Below are positions 41,345-49,805 of a stretch of DNA of 64,000 bases, piece by piece; position 1 is the first letter of the stretch; each line of letters opens with the position of its first letter. The notes under the pieces were generated by a model. That model was not told the origin of the DNA, did not search any database, and was given only the letters and a program-made list of their open reading frames with translations. The stretch spans positions 62,001 through 126,000 of the forward strand of contig NZ_QUDR01000002.1 in assembly GCF_003477605.1 (NCBI RefSeq), read 5' to 3'. A program made the translations under genes and the position numbers. This DNA comes from Clostridium sp. AF37-5 (GTDB taxonomy: Bacteria > Bacillota > Clostridia > Lachnospirales > Lachnospiraceae).

Positions 41345-42721
41345 ATGAGTAACTCAGCAAAATTATCAGCAAGAGAACGTATCGAATCTCTCGTTGATGC
41401 CAACAGTTTTGTTGAAATCGGTGGCATGATTACCAAACGTAATACCGATTTTAACATGCAGGAAAAAGCAGTGCCGGCAGACGGTGTGATTACCGGTTAC
41501 GGTGTTGTAAATTCAAATCTGGTCTATATCTACAGTCAGGATGTAACCGCCTTGAATGGTTCTGTAGGTGAGATGCACGCGAAGAAAATCGCCGGAATTT
41601 ATGAGATGGCGATGAAAGCGGGCGCACCGGTTATCGGACTGATTGACTGTGCCGGTATCCGGGTACAGGAGGCGATGGACGCATTGGCCGGATTTGGCGA
41701 CATTTACATGGCGAAAGTGAATGCATCCGGTGTAATCCCTCAGATTAGTGCAGTTTTAGGTTCTTGTGGCGGTGGTGTTGCGATTTCATCCAAATTAGGT
41801 GATATTACAATTATCGAAAAGACAAACGGAAAACTGTTTGTAAATTCACCAAATGCGATTGCAGGAAACCGTATTGAGAAATGTGACACAAGCGATGCTG
41901 CATTCCAGGCAGAATGTGGAAATGCGGACATTGTATGTGAGAATGAACAGGAAGTATTTACAACAATCCGCAGCTTAATTGATTTACTTCCGGCAAATGC
42001 AGGAGCAGCAGTGGTTGTTGAAAATTCGGATGATCCAAATCGTGTACTGGATGGCTTTGATGGTTATGCAACGGATGCAAAAGCTGCCTTGACACAGATT
42101 GCCGATGATACAAAATTTGTGGAATTAAAAGCAGAATATGGAAAAGAAATGGTAACCGGACTTCTTTCCTTAGATGGAGTTACAGTAGGTGCGATTGCAA
42201 ATGCGAAAGAAGGCATTCTTTCAACTGCCGGCTGTAAGAAAGCAGAGCAGTTTATGTATTTCTGTGACGCATTTAATATTCCGGTTGTTACCTTAACAAA
42301 TGTAAAAGAGTATGCAGCAGATATGCAGGAAGAAAAAACGATTTCTCAGGCAGTTGCAGATTTGACATATGCATTTGCAAGTGCTGATGTTCCGCGTATT
42401 AACGTGATTACAGGTGAGGCATACGGAAGTGCTTATGTGTCAATGAACTCCAAACATATTGGAGCGGATTTGGTTCTTGCCCTAGATTCTGCAAAAGTTG
42501 GTGTTATGGATGCCAAAGTTGCAGCGCAGATTCTCTGTGAAGATGAAATTTCACAGGCAGCAAATACCAAAGAAGCATTGGAAGAAAAGGCAAAAGAGTT
42601 TGATGCACTTCAGGATGGTGCCACAGCGGCAGCAAAGAGAGGTTATGTGGATAATGTGATTTCCGGCAGTGAAATTCGGAAACACTTAATTTATGCATTA
42701 CAGATGTTCGGAATGAGGTGA
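41345..42721 (+). CDS. Acyl-CoA carboxyltransferase-type subunit (MmdA/12S-like), 458 aa
   Basis: ATG 41345 follows GTGGAGGG; the long ORF start (41183) overlaps dacF. Both crotonase-like halves are visible: KLSARERIESLVDANSFVEIG, then YSQDVTALNGSVGEMHAKKIAGIYEMAMKAGAPVIGLIDCAGIRVQEAMDAL, then ISAVLGSCGGGVAISSKLGD; and a second half with LLSLDGVTVGAIANAKEGILSTAGCKKAEQFMYFCDAFNIPVVTLTNVKEYA. The chain is shorter than most MmdA (about 510 aa). It transfers carboxyl between an acyl-CoA and biotin. It heads a five-gene operon with OadG, biotin carrier, OadB and OadA-type subunits. Confidence 0.88.
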   Translation: MSNSAKLSARERIESLVDANSFVEIGGMITKRNTDFNMQEKAVPADGVITGYGVVNSNLVYIYSQDVTALNGSVGEMHAKKIAGIYEMAMKAGAPVIGLIDCAGIRVQEAMDALAGFGDIYMAKVNASGVIPQISAVLGSCGGGVAISSKLGDITIIEKTNGKLFVNSPNAIAGNRIEKCDTSDAAFQAECGNADIVCENEQEVFTTIRSLIDLLPANAGAAVVVENSDDPNRVLDGFDGYATDAKAALTQIADDTKFVELKAEYGKEMVTGLLSLDGVTVGAIANAKEGILSTAGCKKAEQFMYFCDAFNIPVVTLTNVKEYAADMQEEKTISQAVADLTYAFASADVPRINVITGEAYGSAYVSMNSKHIGADLVLALDSAKVGVMDAKVAAQILCEDEISQAANTKEALEEKAKEFDALQDGATAAAKRGYVDNVISGSEIRKHLIYALQMFGMR

Positions 42722-42725
42722 TAGG

Positions 42726-43085
42726 ATGTTATTGCTTGATTTAGAAAAAGTAAATGCTACCGTGGGTCCCGGTGAGGCCGTAATGAACACCTTGATTGGT
42801 ATGGGAACGGTATTTGTTGTATTGATTCTTATTTCCATCATTATCTTTCTCTTGAAATATGTGCCAAAGATGTTCGAGAAAAAGAAAGCGGAACCGGAAG
42901 CAGCAAAACAGGAGAAACCGGCAGCAAAAGCTGTAGCAAAACAGGAAGTACCTGTTTCGGATAACACCCAGATTATTGCGGTAATTACCGCAGCGATAGC
43001 AGCACAGATGGAAGCTGAGACCGGTGTTTGTGTACCGGCAGACGGACTTGTAATTCGTTCAATAAAAAAACGTACGTTCAATTAA
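42726..43085 (+). CDS. oadG: OadG-like gamma subunit of sodium pump decarboxylase, 119 aa
   Basis: ATG 42726 lies 4 nt after the previous stop. One transmembrane helix (MNTLIGMGTVFVVLILISIIIFLLKYVPKMF, about residues 20-50) is followed by an Ala/Lys/Pro linker and a conserved tail (TQIIAVITAAIAAQMEAETG, then VIRSIKKRTFN). OadG anchors and assembles the complex at the membrane. It belongs to the operon through tight spacing. Confidence 0.85.
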   Translation: MLLLDLEKVNATVGPGEAVMNTLIGMGTVFVVLILISIIIFLLKYVPKMFEKKKAEPEAAKQEKPAAKAVAKQEVPVSDNTQIIAVITAAIAAQMEAETGVCVPADGLVIRSIKKRTFN

Positions 43086-43098
43086 GGAGGATATTGAC

Positions 43099-43479
43099 AT
43101 GAAAAGTTATACAATTACAGTAAATGGAACCGTATATGATGTTACAGTAGAAGAGAAGGCAGGCGGCGCAGCAGCACCGGCAGCACCTGCTCAGGCGGCA
43201 GCACCTGCTCCTGCACCGGCACAAGCTCCTGCTCCGAAAGCACCGGCAGCATCCGGTAGTGCTGGTTCTGTTGAAGTAACAGCACCAATGCCTGGTAAAA
43301 TTCTTGCTGTAAAAGCAGATGTCGGACAGAGTGTAAAGAAAGGCGATGTAATTCTTCTTCTCGAAGCTATGAAGATGGAAAATGAGGTAGTAGCACCTCA
43401 GGATGGTACAATTGCAAGTATCAATGTGAACTCTGGTGATATGGTTGAGGCAGGAAATGTACTGGCTACTATGGACTGA
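43099..43479 (+). CDS. Biotin carboxyl carrier protein (gcdC/mmdC-type), 126 aa
   Basis: ATG 43099 follows AAGGAGGA. An N-terminal strand region MKSYTITVNGTVYDVTVEE and an Ala/Pro linker (residues 25-58) precede a biotinyl domain with the biotin Lys in LLEAMKMENEVVAPQ. It shuttles carboxyl groups between the two carboxyltransferases and OadB. It is the only biotin carrier in the operon. Confidence 0.93.
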   Translation: MKSYTITVNGTVYDVTVEEKAGGAAAPAAPAQAAAPAPAPAQAPAPKAPAASGSAGSVEVTAPMPGKILAVKADVGQSVKKGDVILLLEAMKMENEVVAPQDGTIASINVNSGDMVEAGNVLATMD

Positions 43480-43512
43480 TTCAGCAAATGAAAAGAACCG
43501 GAGGTAAACTAA

Positions 43513-44631
43513 ATGGAAGTAATAGAAAATCTTATTCGACAGACAGCGTTTTTCCAGGACGGTATTGACTGGAGAAACTATGTCATGATATTGGTTGCTT
43601 TTATCTTCTTATATTTAGCAATCAAAAAAGGCTATGAGCCTTTGCTCTTACTGCCAATTGCGTTTGGTATGCTCTTGGCAAATATTTATCCGCTGATTAT
43701 TCAGGATGGTGGACTGTTAAATTACTTCTTTAAGTTAGATGAATGGAGTATTTTGCCATCGCTGATTTTCCTCGGCGTTGGTGCGATGACAGACTTCGGT
43801 CCGTTGATTGCCAATCCAAAGAGCTTTCTTCTTGGTGCGGCGGCACAGTTTGGTATTTTCGCCGCATATATCCTTGCTCTTTTGTGGGGCTTCAATGGTG
43901 GTGAAGCAGCAGCTGTTTCGATTATCGGTGGTGCTGATGGACCGACATCCATTTTCCTTGCCGGCAAATTGCAGCAGGGGCATTTGATGGGTAGTATTGC
44001 GGTGGCGGCATATTCCTATATGTCACTTGTTCCGATTATTCAGCCGCCTATCATGAAACTTTTGACAACGAAAAAGGAAAGAGAAATCAAGATGGAGCAG
44101 CTCCGTCCGGTATCCAAACTGGAGAGAATCCTCTTCCCAATTATCGTTACAGTTATTGTATGTCTGATTCTTCCAAGTACTGCACCACTTGTTGGTATGC
44201 TTATGCTTGGTAACTTGTTCAAAGAATCCGGCGTAGTAGGCCAGTTGACAGAGACAGCATCGAATGCTTTGATGTATATCGTAGTTATTTTGCTTGGTAC
44301 ATCCGTTGGTGCTACGACGACAGGTTCTGCATTTCTTAATGTAGCAACATTGAAAATCGTAGTTCTTGGTCTGGTTGCATTTGCATTCGGAACAGCAGCC
44401 GGTGTATTGTTTGGTAAATTAATGTGTTTAGTAACCAGAGGAAAAATCAATCCATTGATTGGTTCTGCCGGTGTGTCGGCGGTTCCTATGGCAGCACGTG
44501 TGTCCCAGAAGGTTGGTTCGGAAGCAGATCCGACAAACTTCCTTTTGATGCATGCGATGGGACCAAACGTAGCAGGTGTTATCGGTACTGCGGTAGCAGC
44601 CGGTGTGTTTATGGCAATTTATGGAGTATAA
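43513..44631 (+). CDS. oadB: OadB-type sodium-translocating decarboxylase beta subunit, 372 aa
   Basis: ATG 43513 follows GGAGGTAAACT. About nine to eleven transmembrane segments are visible, starting [36 protein letters not shown]. The signature [19 protein letters not shown] (ADGPTSIF) contains the Asp implicated in Na+ transport, and [16 protein letters not shown] and [16 protein letters not shown] are also characteristic. It decarboxylates carboxybiotin and exports Na+. The membrane potential gained is a conserved way to save energy in anaerobes. Confidence 0.95.
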   Translation: MEVIENLIRQTAFFQDGIDWRNYVMILVAFIFLYLAIKKGYEPLLLLPIAFGMLLANIYPLIIQDGGLLNYFFKLDEWSILPSLIFLGVGAMTDFGPLIANPKSFLLGAAAQFGIFAAYILALLWGFNGGEAAAVSIIGGADGPTSIFLAGKLQQGHLMGSIAVAAYSYMSLVPIIQPPIMKLLTTKKEREIKMEQLRPVSKLERILFPIIVTVIVCLILPSTAPLVGMLMLGNLFKESGVVGQLTETASNALMYIVVILLGTSVGATTTGSAFLNVATLKIVVLGLVAFAFGTAAGVLFGKLMCLVTRGKINPLIGSAGVSAVPMAARVSQKVGSEADPTNFLLMHAMGPNVAGVIGTAVAAGVFMAIYGV

Positions 44632-44645
44632 GGAGGATATAGAAA

Positions 44646-46058
44646 ATGGCAGAGATTAAGAAAAAGCCGATTAAAATTACGGAAACGATACTTCGTGATG
44701 CACATCAGTCATTGATTGCGACTCGTATGACAACAGAACAGATGCTTCCGATTGTCGATAAAATGGACAAAGTTGGTTACCACTCCGTAGAGTGCTGGGG
44801 CGGTGCAACATTTGACGCATCCCTTCGTTTTTTGAAAGAAGACCCGTGGGAAAGACTGCGTAAGTTAAGAGACGGATTCAAAAATACAAAATTGCAGATG
44901 TTATTCCGTGGACAGAACATTTTAGGATATAATCATTATGCCGATGATGTAGTAGAATATTTTGTTCAGAAATCGATCGCCAACGGAATTGATATTATCC
45001 GTATTTTTGACTGTCTGAATGATATTCGTAACCTTGAGACAGCAGTAAAAGCAGCAAATAAAGAAGGCGGACATGCACAGATTGCCCTTTCTTATACACT
45101 TGGTGATGCTTATACACTGGATTACTGGAAAGATATTGCAAAGAAAATCGAAGATATGGGTGCGAAATCACTCTGTATCAAAGATATGGCCGGTCTTTTG
45201 ACACCATATAAAGCAACGGAACTTGTAACGGCATTGAAAGAATCCGTTGAAATTCCGATTGACCTTCATACACACTACACATCCGGTGTTGCTTCTATGA
45301 CTTATTTGAAAGCAGTAGAAGCAGGATGTGATATTATTGATACAGCGATGAGTCCATTTGCTCTTGGTACAAGCCAGCCGGCTACCGAAGTTATGGTTGA
45401 GACATTCCGTGGAACACCATACGATACCGGACTTGACCAGAATCTTTTATCTGAAATCGCTGAATACTTCCGTCCAATGCGCGAGGAAGCATTAGAGAGC
45501 GGTCTTATGAATACGAAAGTGCTTGGTGTAAATATCAATACTCTTCGTTATCAGGTTCCCGGCGGTATGCTTTCAAACCTCGTTTCCCAGCTTAAAGAAA
45601 TGGGACAGGAAGATAAGTATGAGCAGGTGCTTGAAGAGGTGCCACGCGTAAGAAAAGACTTTGGTGAGCCACCATTGGTTACACCATCGTCCCAGATTGT
45701 TGGTACTCAGGCAGTATTAAATGTAGTTTCCGGTGAGCGTTACAAGATGGTAACGAAAGAATCCAAAAAACTTTTGTCCGGTGAATTTGGACAGACAGTT
45801 AAACCATTTAATCCGGAAGTTCAGAAGAAATGTATCGGCGATACAAAACCGATTACATGTCGTCCGGCTGATTTGATCGAGCCACAGCTTAAAAAACTTG
45901 AGGCAGAGATGTCACAGTGGAAAGAGCAGGATGAAGATGTATTATCCTATGCTCTGTTCCCACAGGTTGCAGTTGATTTCTTCAAATATCGTGAAGCACA
46001 GCGGACGAAAGTAGATGCTACATTAGCAGATAAAGAGAATCAGACTTACCCGGTATAA
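44646..46058 (+). CDS. oadA: Oxaloacetate/pyruvate-type carboxyltransferase (OadA/PycB/5S-like), 470 aa
   Basis: ATG 44646 follows TAAGGAGGA. The HMGL-like barrel has ETILRDAHQSLIATRMTTEQMLPI, GGATFDASLRFLKEDPWERLR, LCIKDMAGLLTPYKA, and DLHTHYTSGVASMTYLKAVEAGCDIIDTAMSPFALGTSQPATE. A conserved carboxylase domain follows (SNLVSQLKEMGQEDKYEQVLEEVPRVRKDFGEPPLVTPSSQIVGTQAV). It lacks the C-terminal biotin domain of full OadA (about 590 aa), matching the separate carrier at 43099. It uses oxaloacetate or pyruvate as carboxyl partner. Confidence 0.93.
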   Translation: MAEIKKKPIKITETILRDAHQSLIATRMTTEQMLPIVDKMDKVGYHSVECWGGATFDASLRFLKEDPWERLRKLRDGFKNTKLQMLFRGQNILGYNHYADDVVEYFVQKSIANGIDIIRIFDCLNDIRNLETAVKAANKEGGHAQIALSYTLGDAYTLDYWKDIAKKIEDMGAKSLCIKDMAGLLTPYKATELVTALKESVEIPIDLHTHYTSGVASMTYLKAVEAGCDIIDTAMSPFALGTSQPATEVMVETFRGTPYDTGLDQNLLSEIAEYFRPMREEALESGLMNTKVLGVNINTLRYQVPGGMLSNLVSQLKEMGQEDKYEQVLEEVPRVRKDFGEPPLVTPSSQIVGTQAVLNVVSGERYKMVTKESKKLLSGEFGQTVKPFNPEVQKKCIGDTKPITCRPADLIEPQLKKLEAEMSQWKEQDEDVLSYALFPQVAVDFFKYREAQRTKVDATLADKENQTYPV

Positions 46059-46070
46059 AAGGATAAGATG

Positions 46071-46105
46071 AGCCCTCGGATTTTGAGTCCGAGGGCTATT
46101 TTTGC
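46071..46105 (+). terminator. Intrinsic terminator after oadA operon
   Basis: AGCCCTCGGA pairs with TCCGAGGGCT over TTTTGAG (10 bp) and is followed by ATTTTTG. Confidence 0.92.
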
Positions 46106-46131
46106 TATCAGAATGTATACAAGGAGGTACC

Positions 46132-47289
46132 ATGGTGATGGAATTAGAAGAAGTATTGGAGCAGTGTCTTGGACAGAATTTCGTGCATATGATAATCAGT
46201 AATCCCAAGAAGGGAGATTTTGCCGGAAAAGTGGATGTACGCTGCTATGAGGATAAAGGAACGCTTATGTTTCAGTTCGCCAGATACCAGAATAATCAGG
46301 TATTTCATCTTAACTATGCAAAAGAAGAGGCGAAAAACTATATTCTTTCCGAACTCGTGCCCATTTACCGTCAGATGCAGTTCTTTACAACGGAAAAACA
46401 GTATACAATATTGATAAGCAAAAAAGGGAAAATAACAATAAAGGGAAAAAACAAAAAGAGTGAAAAACCACTTGTTTTATCACATAACCGCAAAAAGAAA
46501 TATATTTTGAAGGAAAATGAACCAATTCCTTTTCTGATTGAACTTGGAGTTCAGGCAGAAGATGGCAGAATCCGGGATAAAAAACAGAAAAAATTCTGAC
46601 AGATTAACCGCTTTCTGGAATTTATCAGAGATGTATCCGATAAACTGCCAAAGGATAAAGAATTAACGATTGTTGATTTCGGATGCGGAAAATCCTATCT
46701 TACGTTTGCTATGTATTATTATCTGAAAATCATGAATGGATATCGTGTCCGCATGATAGGACTGGATTTAAAATCCGATGTGATACAACACTGCAATGAG
46801 CTTGCCAAGCGGTTTGGCTATGAGGAACTTACCTTTTTAGAGGGCGACATCAGTTCTTTTGAGGGAGTGAATCAGGTCGATATGGTCGTGACGCTTCATG
46901 CTTGTGATACAGCGACAGATTTTGCGTTAGACAAGGCGATCCGCTGGGGTGCAAAAGTGATTTTATCGGTTCCGTGCTGCCAGCATGAGGTAAATGCACA
47001 GTTAAAAAATGACCGAATGCAGCCGATATTTAAATATGGGATTATCAAAGAGCGGATGGCTGCTTTGATGACGGATGTACTGCGGGCAAATCTGCTGGAG
47101 CAGGCAGGATATGAAACACAAATATTGGAATTTATTGAATTAGAGCATACACCGAAAAATCTGTTGATACGGGCTGTAAAGACAGATAAAAAACAAGGGA
47201 ATATGGATGCATATAAAAAAGTCTGCGATGAGTTTGGCATTTCAACGACGCTTGCTCGTTTGCAGGAACATGAGGGGATGACGGTATGA
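46132..47289 (+). pseudogene. SAM-dependent methyltransferase split by one in-frame TGA
   Basis: Start ATG 46132 (or GTG 46135, ATG 46138) follows AAGGAGG. The N-terminal part ends at TGA 46597-46599, but the same frame continues directly with QINRFLEFIRDVSDKLPKDKELTIVDFGCGKSYLTFAMYYYL. The Rossmann methyltransferase motifs then follow: VDFGCGKSYL (motif I), RMIGLDLKSDVI, DMVVTLHACDTATD and LSVPCCQHE. The last codons read SATTL..HEGMTV and overlap the next ATG. The family is a Methyltransf_32-like group, with KFRQINRFLE at this junction as far as I recall, so CGA to TGA is likely. It could be a nonsense mutation or sequencing error; the rest of the frame is intact. Confidence 0.82.
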
Positions 47290-49361
47290 TGCAAAAACCG
47301 AAGATTTTAGCTGCCGATAATACGAAGGTGGCGTTGCGATATATGGAAACTATTTTAGGTGACATTTATGATGTAACATTGGTTCAGACAGGAATGAGTG
47401 TGCTGGATTGCCTGAAGTCGGAAATTCCGGATTTGATTCTTATGAATGCGAATATGTTTGGAATGGATGGCTACGAAGTTCTCCGCCGGATAAAAGAGGA
47501 TAAAGAAACAAAAGAAATTCCTGTCATTTTAATGATGAATGTGAAAGATATACAGAGTGAACTTAGGGGATTAGAAGAAGGTGCGATTGACTTTATTTCG
47601 CTTCCCTTTGAACCGCAGGTTTTAAAGGCAAGGATTGCGCATATTGTCGAACTTTCCGTACTCCGAAAACAGCAGGCGCATTTGATCGCGAAACAAAAAG
47701 AGCAGATTGACCGGCTGTTTTTGCAGTCGATGGTTACGATTGCTCACACGGTGGATGCCAAAGACCGTTATGCAAGGAGACATTCGCTGCGCGTTGCGCT
47801 CTACTGCAGGGGCATTGCTGCAAAACTCGGTTATTCGGATAAAGAAAAAGAGGAACTTTATTATATTGCGCTTTTACACGATATTGGTAAGGTGTCTACG
47901 CCGGATACTATTTTAAATAAGGCTTCAGAACTCACGAAAGAGGAATATGAAAATGTAAAAAAACACGCCGAAATCGGTGCACAGATTGTGCAGAATACGA
48001 GATTTGTTCCGGGACTTGAGGAAGGTGTGAGATACCATCATGAATGGTATGATGGAAATGGCTATGTGGGAATCTGCGGCGATGAAATCCCTGAGGTGTC
48101 ACGCATTATTGCGGTGGCGGACGCTTACGAAGCAATGACGGCAGACCGGGCGTATCGTAAACATTTTTCCAAGGAACATGCGATACAGGAGCTTATTCGA
48201 GGACGAGGAACGCAATTTGACCCGGAAATCGTAGATACTTTTCTTGAGCTTTTGGAGGAAGGTTTTACGATTGATGAAGACCGAGCGGAGGGTGAATTGA
48301 AGGGTGAAGGAGAACTGAATGAGGCAAATGAACTGCTTCGTCAGGTTTTTACTGAAACCGTGCTGGAGACTCAGAGCGAATTGGAACGTGATTCACTGAC
48401 CGATTTTCTGAACCGGCGGTATTTTGAAGATAAAATAAATAATTATTTGTTGTCTTCGAAATCCTGCGGAACATTTTTTATGATGGATTTGGATAATTTC
48501 AAACAGGTCAACGATACATATGGGCATAAAACCGGCGATGAACTGATTCAGGCATTTGCTGATGTTATCCGGGAAAACACAAGAGATGATGACTTTGTCT
48601 GCCGCATGGGCGGAGATGAGTTCGCGGTGTTTTTCTTTGAATTGGAGGAGGAACGTGTCATTTGTGAACGTGCGGAAAGTATTATTAAAGATTTTGCAAA
48701 AATTAGAACGGAGATGGGATGCAGTATGTGTTCTGTTTCCATTGGAATCATGACAAAATATTATGGTGGTGAGGAACTGGACTGCGAGCAGTTATATGAA
48801 AAAGCTGATCAGGCATTATATTATGTAAAAAATAATGGAAAAGACGCGTATCATCTGTTTGAATCCATGCCGGAAGACTTAAAAAATAACAGACAGACCG
48901 GCTGTCAGATGGATTTAGACCAGTTGATGCGGCAGGTGACCGAAAGAAAATACCGTCCGGGTGCTTATGCGGTAGAATACGACCGTTTTTCATTTATTTA
49001 CCAGTTTATTGCACGAAATGTGGAGAGAAACGGACAGCATGTACAGGTTGTTTTATTATCCATGGAACTGCCGGAAGATAAAGAAATATCACTGGAGCGA
49101 ATTGAAGATTCGTTAGTGATTTTGGAGTCAGCCATTGTACGGTCACTGCGCAGAGGAGATGTGACAAGCCGCTTTAGTTCCACTCAGCAGGTGGTTGTTC
49201 TTATGGATGCGACGAAAGAAGATGGTGTGATGGTAGCTAACCGTATTTTGAAAAAATACAATGCTCTTGCTAAAGAGGCAGCAATTCCGGCATATTTCGA
49301 TATTGTGGAGGTGCCGCACACTCTTTCAAAAAGGTCAGAGAAAAACAAAGAAAAGTCTTGA
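47286..49361 (+). CDS. Degenerate receiver + HD-GYP + GGDEF cyclic-di-GMP protein, 691 aa
   Basis: ATG 47286 overlaps the methyltransferase stop (ATGA). Residues 1-120 are a receiver fold, but the phosphoacceptor Asp is Asn (PDLILMNANMFGMDG) and the conserved Lys is replaced (DFISLPFEP). Residues 150-330 form an HD-GYP phosphodiesterase with HDIGKVSTPDTILNK and RYHHEWYDGNGYV (GYV instead of GYP). Residues 370-530 form a diguanylate cyclase with an intact GGDEF (CRMGGDEFAVFF) and an inhibitory RxxD (RDDD) five residues upstream. A C-terminal domain (560-680) looks like a degenerate GGDEF. It probably both makes and breaks c-di-GMP; phosphorylation control seems lost. A promoter for ylxM overlaps its end. 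Confidence 0.9.
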   Translation: MMQKPKILAADNTKVALRYMETILGDIYDVTLVQTGMSVLDCLKSEIPDLILMNANMFGMDGYEVLRRIKEDKETKEIPVILMMNVKDIQSELRGLEEGAIDFISLPFEPQVLKARIAHIVELSVLRKQQAHLIAKQKEQIDRLFLQSMVTIAHTVDAKDRYARRHSLRVALYCRGIAAKLGYSDKEKEELYYIALLHDIGKVSTPDTILNKASELTKEEYENVKKHAEIGAQIVQNTRFVPGLEEGVRYHHEWYDGNGYVGICGDEIPEVSRIIAVADAYEAMTADRAYRKHFSKEHAIQELIRGRGTQFDPEIVDTFLELLEEGFTIDEDRAEGELKGEGELNEANELLRQVFTETVLETQSELERDSLTDFLNRRYFEDKINNYLLSSKSCGTFFMMDLDNFKQVNDTYGHKTGDELIQAFADVIRENTRDDDFVCRMGGDEFAVFFFELEEERVICERAESIIKDFAKIRTEMGCSMCSVSIGIMTKYYGGEELDCEQLYEKADQALYYVKNNGKDAYHLFESMPEDLKNNRQTGCQMDLDQLMRQVTERKYRPGAYAVEYDRFSFIYQFIARNVERNGQHVQVVLLSMELPEDKEISLERIEDSLVILESAIVRSLRRGDVTSRFSSTQQVVVLMDATKEDGVMVANRILKKYNALAKEAAIPAYFDIVEVPHTLSKRSEKNKEKS

Positions 49362-49386
49362 CAACACCAGTCAAATACGCTATACT
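49358..49386 (+). promoter_or_regulatory. Near-consensus sigma-A promoter of ylxM-ffh operon
   Basis: TTGACA (49358-49363), exactly 17 bp, TATACT (49381-49386). It overlaps the stop codon of the upstream gene. The start point would be near 49393, inside the hairpin arm that follows. Confidence 0.8.
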
Positions 49387-49387
49387 T

Positions 49388-49420
49388 ACCACCTGTAAAG
49401 AAAAAACCTTTACAGGTGGT
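49388..49420 (+). promoter_or_regulatory. 13-bp perfect inverted repeat covering the ylxM Shine-Dalgarno
   Basis: The arm at 49388-49400 (ACCACCTGTAAAG) pairs perfectly with 49408-49420 over a 7-nt A-rich loop. The 3' arm contains GGTGG, the only ribosome binding site before the ATG at 49427. In RNA it would hide that site at the very 5' end; in DNA it is a palindromic operator next to the -10. Confidence 0.75.
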
Positions 49421-49426
49421 GCTTTT

Positions 49427-49789
49427 ATGTCGAAGGAAAAATCGTTATCCGAGTTAGATGAGATTGTAGAATTATCTTATTTGTATGATTTTTATGGTGC
49501 TTTGCTTAAAGAGAGCAATCGTGTTGTATTTGAAGATTATGTTTTAAGTAATTTGTCATTGAGCGAGATTGCAAAAGAGCGCGATATTACCAGACAGGGT
49601 GTATATGACATTGTAAAGAGATGCCGCACCCGCTTGAAGGGGTATGAAGAAAAACTGCATTTGATTGAAAAATTTCAGATAACAAAGGACAAACTTGGTG
49701 AGATTGAAAGTATTGCAAAAGAAAATTTTGATGAACAAACGGCAGGACAGATTACAACACTCGCCGAAGAGATATATGAACTGATATAA
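49427..49789 (+). CDS. ylxM: YlxM family helix-turn-helix protein (SRP-associated), 120 aa
   Basis: ATG 49427 lies behind the inverted repeat; the ORF start at 49358 is in the promoter. A sigma-region-4-like HTH is clear: ELSYLYDFYGALLKESNRVVFEDYVLSNLSLSEIAKERDITRQGVYDIVKRCRTRLKGYEEKLHL. YlxM is conserved upstream of ffh in Firmicutes and has been linked to the SRP GTPase cycle. Its HTH might also bind the palindrome before its own gene. Confidence 0.93.
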   Translation: MSKEKSLSELDEIVELSYLYDFYGALLKESNRVVFEDYVLSNLSLSEIAKERDITRQGVYDIVKRCRTRLKGYEEKLHLIEKFQITKDKLGEIESIAKENFDEQTAGQITTLAEEIYELI

Positions 49790-49805
49790 AGAAAGGGGAT
49801 TACTC

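Noticed and set aside
46597..46599. TGA as selenocysteine or programmed readthrough
   Set aside because: No SECIS-like hairpin is obvious after it, the family has Arg here as far as I recall, and a one-base CGA to TGA change is simpler.
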